A stretch of 9,288 nt of DNA, taken from Bryobacterales bacterium. GTDB lineage: Bacteria > Acidobacteriota > Terriglobia > Bryobacterales > Bryobacteraceae. A program made the position numbers and the translations under genes. The stretch spans positions 1 through 9,288 of the forward strand of contig PKYZ01000797.1 of NCBI GenBank assembly GCA_003132865.1, written 5' to 3'. The notes under the pieces were generated by a model. It did no database searches. It was not told the DNA's origin and worked only from the letters and a program-made list of their open reading frames with translations. Positions 6,980-9,288 of this stretch are shown here, one piece after another (position 1 is the first letter of the stretch; the number at the start of each line of letters is the position of its first letter).

Positions 6980-8203
6980 ATGGGGGGCACGCTGAAAGTC
7001 CTTTCTCTCAGTCTCGTATACCCGAACCCCAGCGAGCGCGGGCTGGGGCTGTTCGTTCGATCGAGGCTGCAGGGAATGGGGGCTACGGCTGAGCTGAAGG
7101 TCATCGCCCCCGTCCCGCTGCTGGATTACCTGCATCCGTCGCGCAAGCTGAGGCCTCGCAACGCCGTCCCCTTTCGCCGCCAGGACGAGCGGCTGGAGGT
7201 GTTCCATCCGCGCTGGCTGTACCCGCCGCTGGGCACGCCGGCAAACATATTTTGTCTATATGCACGGGTCTTTCAGCTTGCCGCGCAGATTCGCCGTAAA
7301 TTTCCGTTTCAGGTCATCGATGCGCATTTCGGTTACCCGGAAGGGGTTGCCGGCGCGATGCTCTCCGCGACTCTACGTTGCCCCTTTCTGGTTACGTTGC
7401 GAGGCAACGAGATCAAGTTCGGCCAGTACCGCTTTCGGCACCCGTTTATGCGATGGGCGCTACGGCGGGCAGCGCGCGTCATCACCGTTTCCGAGGAACT
7501 ACGGCGCTTCGCCATCAGCTTGGGTGTGGAACCCGCGAGAGTAAGGACGATTCCGAACGGCATTGACCCGGAAGTTTTCGGTCCCCGCGACCGAAGTGCC
7601 AGCCGTCGCAAGTTCGGGATCCCCGAGACGAGCTCCGCGATTGTATGTGTTGGCGAATTGGTGGAGAGAAAGGGCCATCACCTGGTCGTGCGCGCCCTGA
7701 AGCAAATCCTCGACCGCGGCGTGGAAGTGAGTCTCTGGATTGCTGGCACAGCGGGACGCGACGGCCCGGTCTTCGAGGGCGTGATTCGCCGCCTCACATC
7801 CGACCTCGGCTTGCAACAACACGTCCATCTGTTGGGCTTCGTTCCGCGCCACGAACTCGCCGATCTGATGTCCGCAGCGGATGTGTTTTGCCTGCCGAGT
7901 ACGCTCGAAGGCTGGCCCAATGTAGTGCACGAGGCCTCCGCCTGTGGTGCGCCGGTAGTTGCCACCGTGGTGGGGGGCGTCCCGGAGATGCTCCCGGACG
8001 AACGCTACGGGTTCATTGTTCCGGTGGGTGACCAGCAGGCGCTGGAAGCCGCCTTGTTCCGCGCCATCAAGAAGACTTGGGACCGGGACTGTATTGCGGC
8101 ATGGGGGCGCTCGCGTTCCTGGGCTAAGGTCGCCGCCGAAGTCCTGGACGAAATCGAGTCGGTTGTGTCGCTTGAACGGTCTGCGCATTCTGGGCGGAGT
8201 TGA
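6980..8203 (+). CDS. GT4 family glycosyltransferase of the EPS cluster
   Basis: This 407-residue GT-B fold glycosyltransferase probably adds a hexose or uronic acid to the lipid-linked repeat unit in the cytoplasm. Near the N-terminus are LVYPNPSERGLGLFVRSRL (12-30) and APVPLLDY (43-50). Next come FHPRWLYPP (75-83) and DAHFGYPEG (114-122), a signature of this GT4 subgroup, then VTLRGNE (138-144) and SEELRRFA (171-178). The donor domain carries IPNGID (191-196), VGELVERKGHH (224-234), HLLGFVPRHEL (283-293) and the EX7E motif in STLEGWPNVVHEASACG (307-323), with E310 and E318. Start ATG 6980 is supported by AAAGG (6968-6972), 7 nt upstream; the frame is open to 6902, but that extra part is not protein-like. 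The next gene starts 3 nt after its stop, so the two are surely co-translated. Its length and motifs are complete. The exact linkage and sugar are unknown. Confidence 0.92.
   Translation: MGGTLKVLSLSLVYPNPSERGLGLFVRSRLQGMGATAELKVIAPVPLLDYLHPSRKLRPRNAVPFRRQDERLEVFHPRWLYPPLGTPANIFCLYARVFQLAAQIRRKFPFQVIDAHFGYPEGVAGAMLSATLRCPFLVTLRGNEIKFGQYRFRHPFMRWALRRAARVITVSEELRRFAISLGVEPARVRTIPNGIDPEVFGPRDRSASRRKFGIPETSSAIVCVGELVERKGHHLVVRALKQILDRGVEVSLWIAGTAGRDGPVFEGVIRRLTSDLGLQQHVHLLGFVPRHELADLMSAADVFCLPSTLEGWPNVVHEASACGAPVVATVVGGVPEMLPDERYGFIVPVGDQQALEAALFRAIKKTWDRDCIAAWGRSRSWAKVAAEVLDEIESVVSLERSAHSGRS
8196..8199 (+). promoter_or_regulatory. ribosome binding site for the TTG-initiated epimerase
   Basis: GGAG inside the last codons of the GT4 gene is 7 nt from TTG 8207. 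It supports the unusual TTG start and implies translational coupling of the two genes. Confidence 0.6.
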
Positions 8204-8206
8204 TCC

Positions 8207-9232
8207 TTGTCCACGATCCTCGTAACTGGCGCGGCAGGATTCATCGGAATGCATGTTTGCGCCCGTCTGCTGGAGCGCGGCGATTCCGTAGTTGGTCTCG
8301 ACAACCTGAATGATTATTACGATGTTGCTCTAAAGCAAGCCCGTCTTTCACAATTGTTGCCCTGCGCTGGCTTTCGTTTTCTCCACTCCGATATCGCCGA
8401 CCGCGAGGTCATCGAGCGCGTCTTCGCGGATCATGCGTTCGCGGCGGTAATTCACCTCGCAGCTCAGGCCGGGGTGCGATACTCCCTCACGAACCCGCAT
8501 GTGTATGCGGAGAGCAACCTGACTGGTTTCTTGAATGTACTGGAAGGCTGCCGTCGAGCGCGGCCACGCCACTTGGTATTCGCGTCATCGAGTTCTGTGT
8601 ATGGCGGCAACACTGAAACGCCGTATTCCGTTTCCCACAATGTCGATCACCCGGTGAGTCTTTACGCCGCCACGAAGAAGGCCAATGAGTTGATGGCACA
8701 TGCTTACAGCCATCTTTACGGCATTCCCGCAACCGGCCTGCGGTTCTTCACCGCATACGGCCCGTGGGGACGTCCGGACATGGCATATTTCCTGTTCACG
8801 AAGGCGATTCTGGAAGAGCGACCCATTAAGATTTTCAATTTCGGGAAGCTGAAGCGCGACTTCACGTACATTGATGACATTGCCGAAGGTGTAATTCGAG
8901 TGTTGGACCGGCCACCTGCGGCAAACCTTGGCTGGAGTTCCGCTCCGGAAGTTGCCACGAGTTTTGCGCCCTATCGGATTTATAATATCGGCAACAGTAC
9001 CCCGGTGGAGTTAATGTATTTCATTGACCTGCTGGAAAAGCTTCTTGGCCGGCATGCGATTAAGGAATATCTGCCGCACCAACCGGGCGATGTGTTTGCT
9101 ACCTGCGCAGACGTCACGGATCTCACGCGGGATACCGGATTCAGACCCTCCACGTCCATTGAGGCCGGCCTATCCCGGTTTGTCGCCTGGTACCGTTCGT
9201 ATTTTCGGTGTATTCCGGATGAACCGGAATAG
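8207..9232 (+). CDS. UDP-glucuronate 4-epimerase (NAD-dependent extended SDR)
   Basis: The product is a 341-residue cytoplasmic sugar-nucleotide epimerase expected to interconvert UDP-glucuronate and UDP-galacturonate, supplying a donor for the glycosyltransferases. It has the NAD-binding GAAGFIG (8-14), adenosine-ribose-binding LDNLNDYYD (31-39) in the form typical of GlcA epimerases, HLAAQAGVRYS (83-93), SSSSVYG (127-133), the catalytic pair Y153 and K157 in YAATK, TAYGPWGRPDMA (182-193), and FNFGKLKRDFTYIDDI (210-225). The last two are hallmarks that separate this group (GAE/CapI/WbpP-like) from GalE. Length is normal for the family. The start is TTG 8207, 3 nt after the GT4 stop; GGAG at 8196-8199 with 7-nt spacing supports it, and no ATG gives an intact NAD-binding strand. 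Specificity for GlcNAc-type substrates (WbpP-like) cannot be excluded but seems less likely given the NDYYD and RPDMA signatures. Confidence 0.9.
   Translation: MSTILVTGAAGFIGMHVCARLLERGDSVVGLDNLNDYYDVALKQARLSQLLPCAGFRFLHSDIADREVIERVFADHAFAAVIHLAAQAGVRYSLTNPHVYAESNLTGFLNVLEGCRRARPRHLVFASSSSVYGGNTETPYSVSHNVDHPVSLYAATKKANELMAHAYSHLYGIPATGLRFFTAYGPWGRPDMAYFLFTKAILEERPIKIFNFGKLKRDFTYIDDIAEGVIRVLDRPPAANLGWSSAPEVATSFAPYRIYNIGNSTPVELMYFIDLLEKLLGRHAIKEYLPHQPGDVFATCADVTDLTRDTGFRPSTSIEAGLSRFVAWYRSYFRCIPDEPE
9211..9231 (+). other. 8-bp hairpin covering the epimerase stop codon
   Basis: TATTCCGG and CCGGAATA pair perfectly around the 5-nt loop ATGAA. The stem ends inside the TAG stop (9230-9232), 12 nt before the next start at 9244. 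No T tract follows, so it is not an intrinsic terminator. It could attenuate or couple translation of the downstream amidotransferase, protect the 3' end, or be chance. Confidence 0.4.
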
Positions 9233-9243
9233 ATCTCGCAATC

Positions 9244-9288
9244 ATGTGCGGCATTAGCGGACTCTTCTATTTCGATAGCGCCCGACAG
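9244..9288 (+). CDS. asparagine-synthase-like amidotransferase, 5' end only (cut by window end)
   Basis: The last 45 nt read MCGISGLFYFDSARQ. M-C-G-I-S/A-G is the invariant N-terminus of class II glutamine amidotransferases, with Cys2 as the glutaminase nucleophile after Met removal. In a polysaccharide cluster this is most likely an AsnB-like enzyme that amidates a sugar acid or other precursor. The gene starts 11 nt after the epimerase stop, so it belongs to the same operon; no clear Shine-Dalgarno site is present apart from GGAA inside the hairpin at 9211-9231. Beyond the shared MCGI, this start differs from that of the remnant at 4686 (VIRIDGA versus LFYFDSA), so it is a different lineage or a diverged copy, not a recent duplicate. 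Other class II amidotransferases (GlmS, PurF) are less likely given the residues and location. Confidence 0.8.
   Translation, partial: MCGISGLFYFDSARQ

Noticed and set aside
7499..8254. 251-codon open frame on the minus strand
   Set aside because: It is antisense to a well-supported GT4 gene and the epimerase start; long antisense frames are common in GC-rich genes and the sequence shows no family motifs.
1..9288. tRNA or rRNA genes, CRISPR arrays, insertion sequences, integrases, toxin-antitoxin or defence genes
   Set aside because: I looked on both strands for tRNA arms, regularly spaced repeats, transposase-like frames and terminal inverted repeats, and saw none.

Overview
This window is a stretch of a bacterial extracellular or capsular polysaccharide (EPS) gene cluster. 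Every recognisable gene lies on the + strand. The gene content is a GT2 glycosyltransferase fused to a methyltransferase, an FkbM-type methyltransferase, two GT4 glycosyltransferases, a Wzx-type flippase, a UDP-glucuronate 4-epimerase and two class II amidotransferase (asparagine-synthase-like) genes. The first GT4 reads like the sugar transferases associated with the EpsH/exosortase (PEP-CTERM) EPS systems, and amidotransferases of the AsnB type are usual partners there. High GC and the presence of GTG and TTG starts suggest a Gram-negative soil or environmental bacterium. The protein sequences remind me of Acidobacteriota (Bryobacter/Solibacter-like), but this is an impression that the sequence alone does not prove.

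Layout: 1-120 is upstream sequence with a possible weak promoter. 121-1527 encodes the GT2-methyltransferase fusion. 1528-1729 is a 202-nt spacer containing a small perfect palindrome. 1730-2501 is an FkbM methyltransferase gene split by a one-base frameshift near 1934. 2572-3450 encodes an unrecognised tryptophan-rich protein. 3464-4681 encodes the EpsH-associated-type GT4. 4686-5107 is a broken amidotransferase remnant with an internal frameshift and no synthetase domain; it ends in an ATGA overlap with the flippase gene at 5104-6633. 6634-6979 is a 346-nt gap without a convincing gene. A second tightly packed block follows: GT4 (6980-8203), epimerase (8207-9232, 3-nt gap) and the first 15 codons of a new amidotransferase gene (9244 to the window end).

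How they fit together (inference): the epimerase would supply UDP-galacturonate from UDP-glucuronate. The GT2 and GT4 enzymes would assemble a lipid-linked repeat unit on the cytoplasmic face. The methyltransferases could methylate sugars or an end group. The flippase would move the unit across the inner membrane. The amidotransferase could amidate a uronic acid or another precursor. The upstream amidotransferase copy is dead, and the apparently fresh copy at 9244 may have taken over its role. No polymerase, exosortase, chain-length regulator or export outer-membrane protein is inside the window, so the cluster must continue on one or both sides.

I do not see an obviously new defence or mobile system. 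The most novel items are the unrecognised Trp-rich protein and the decay/replacement history of the amidotransferase genes.
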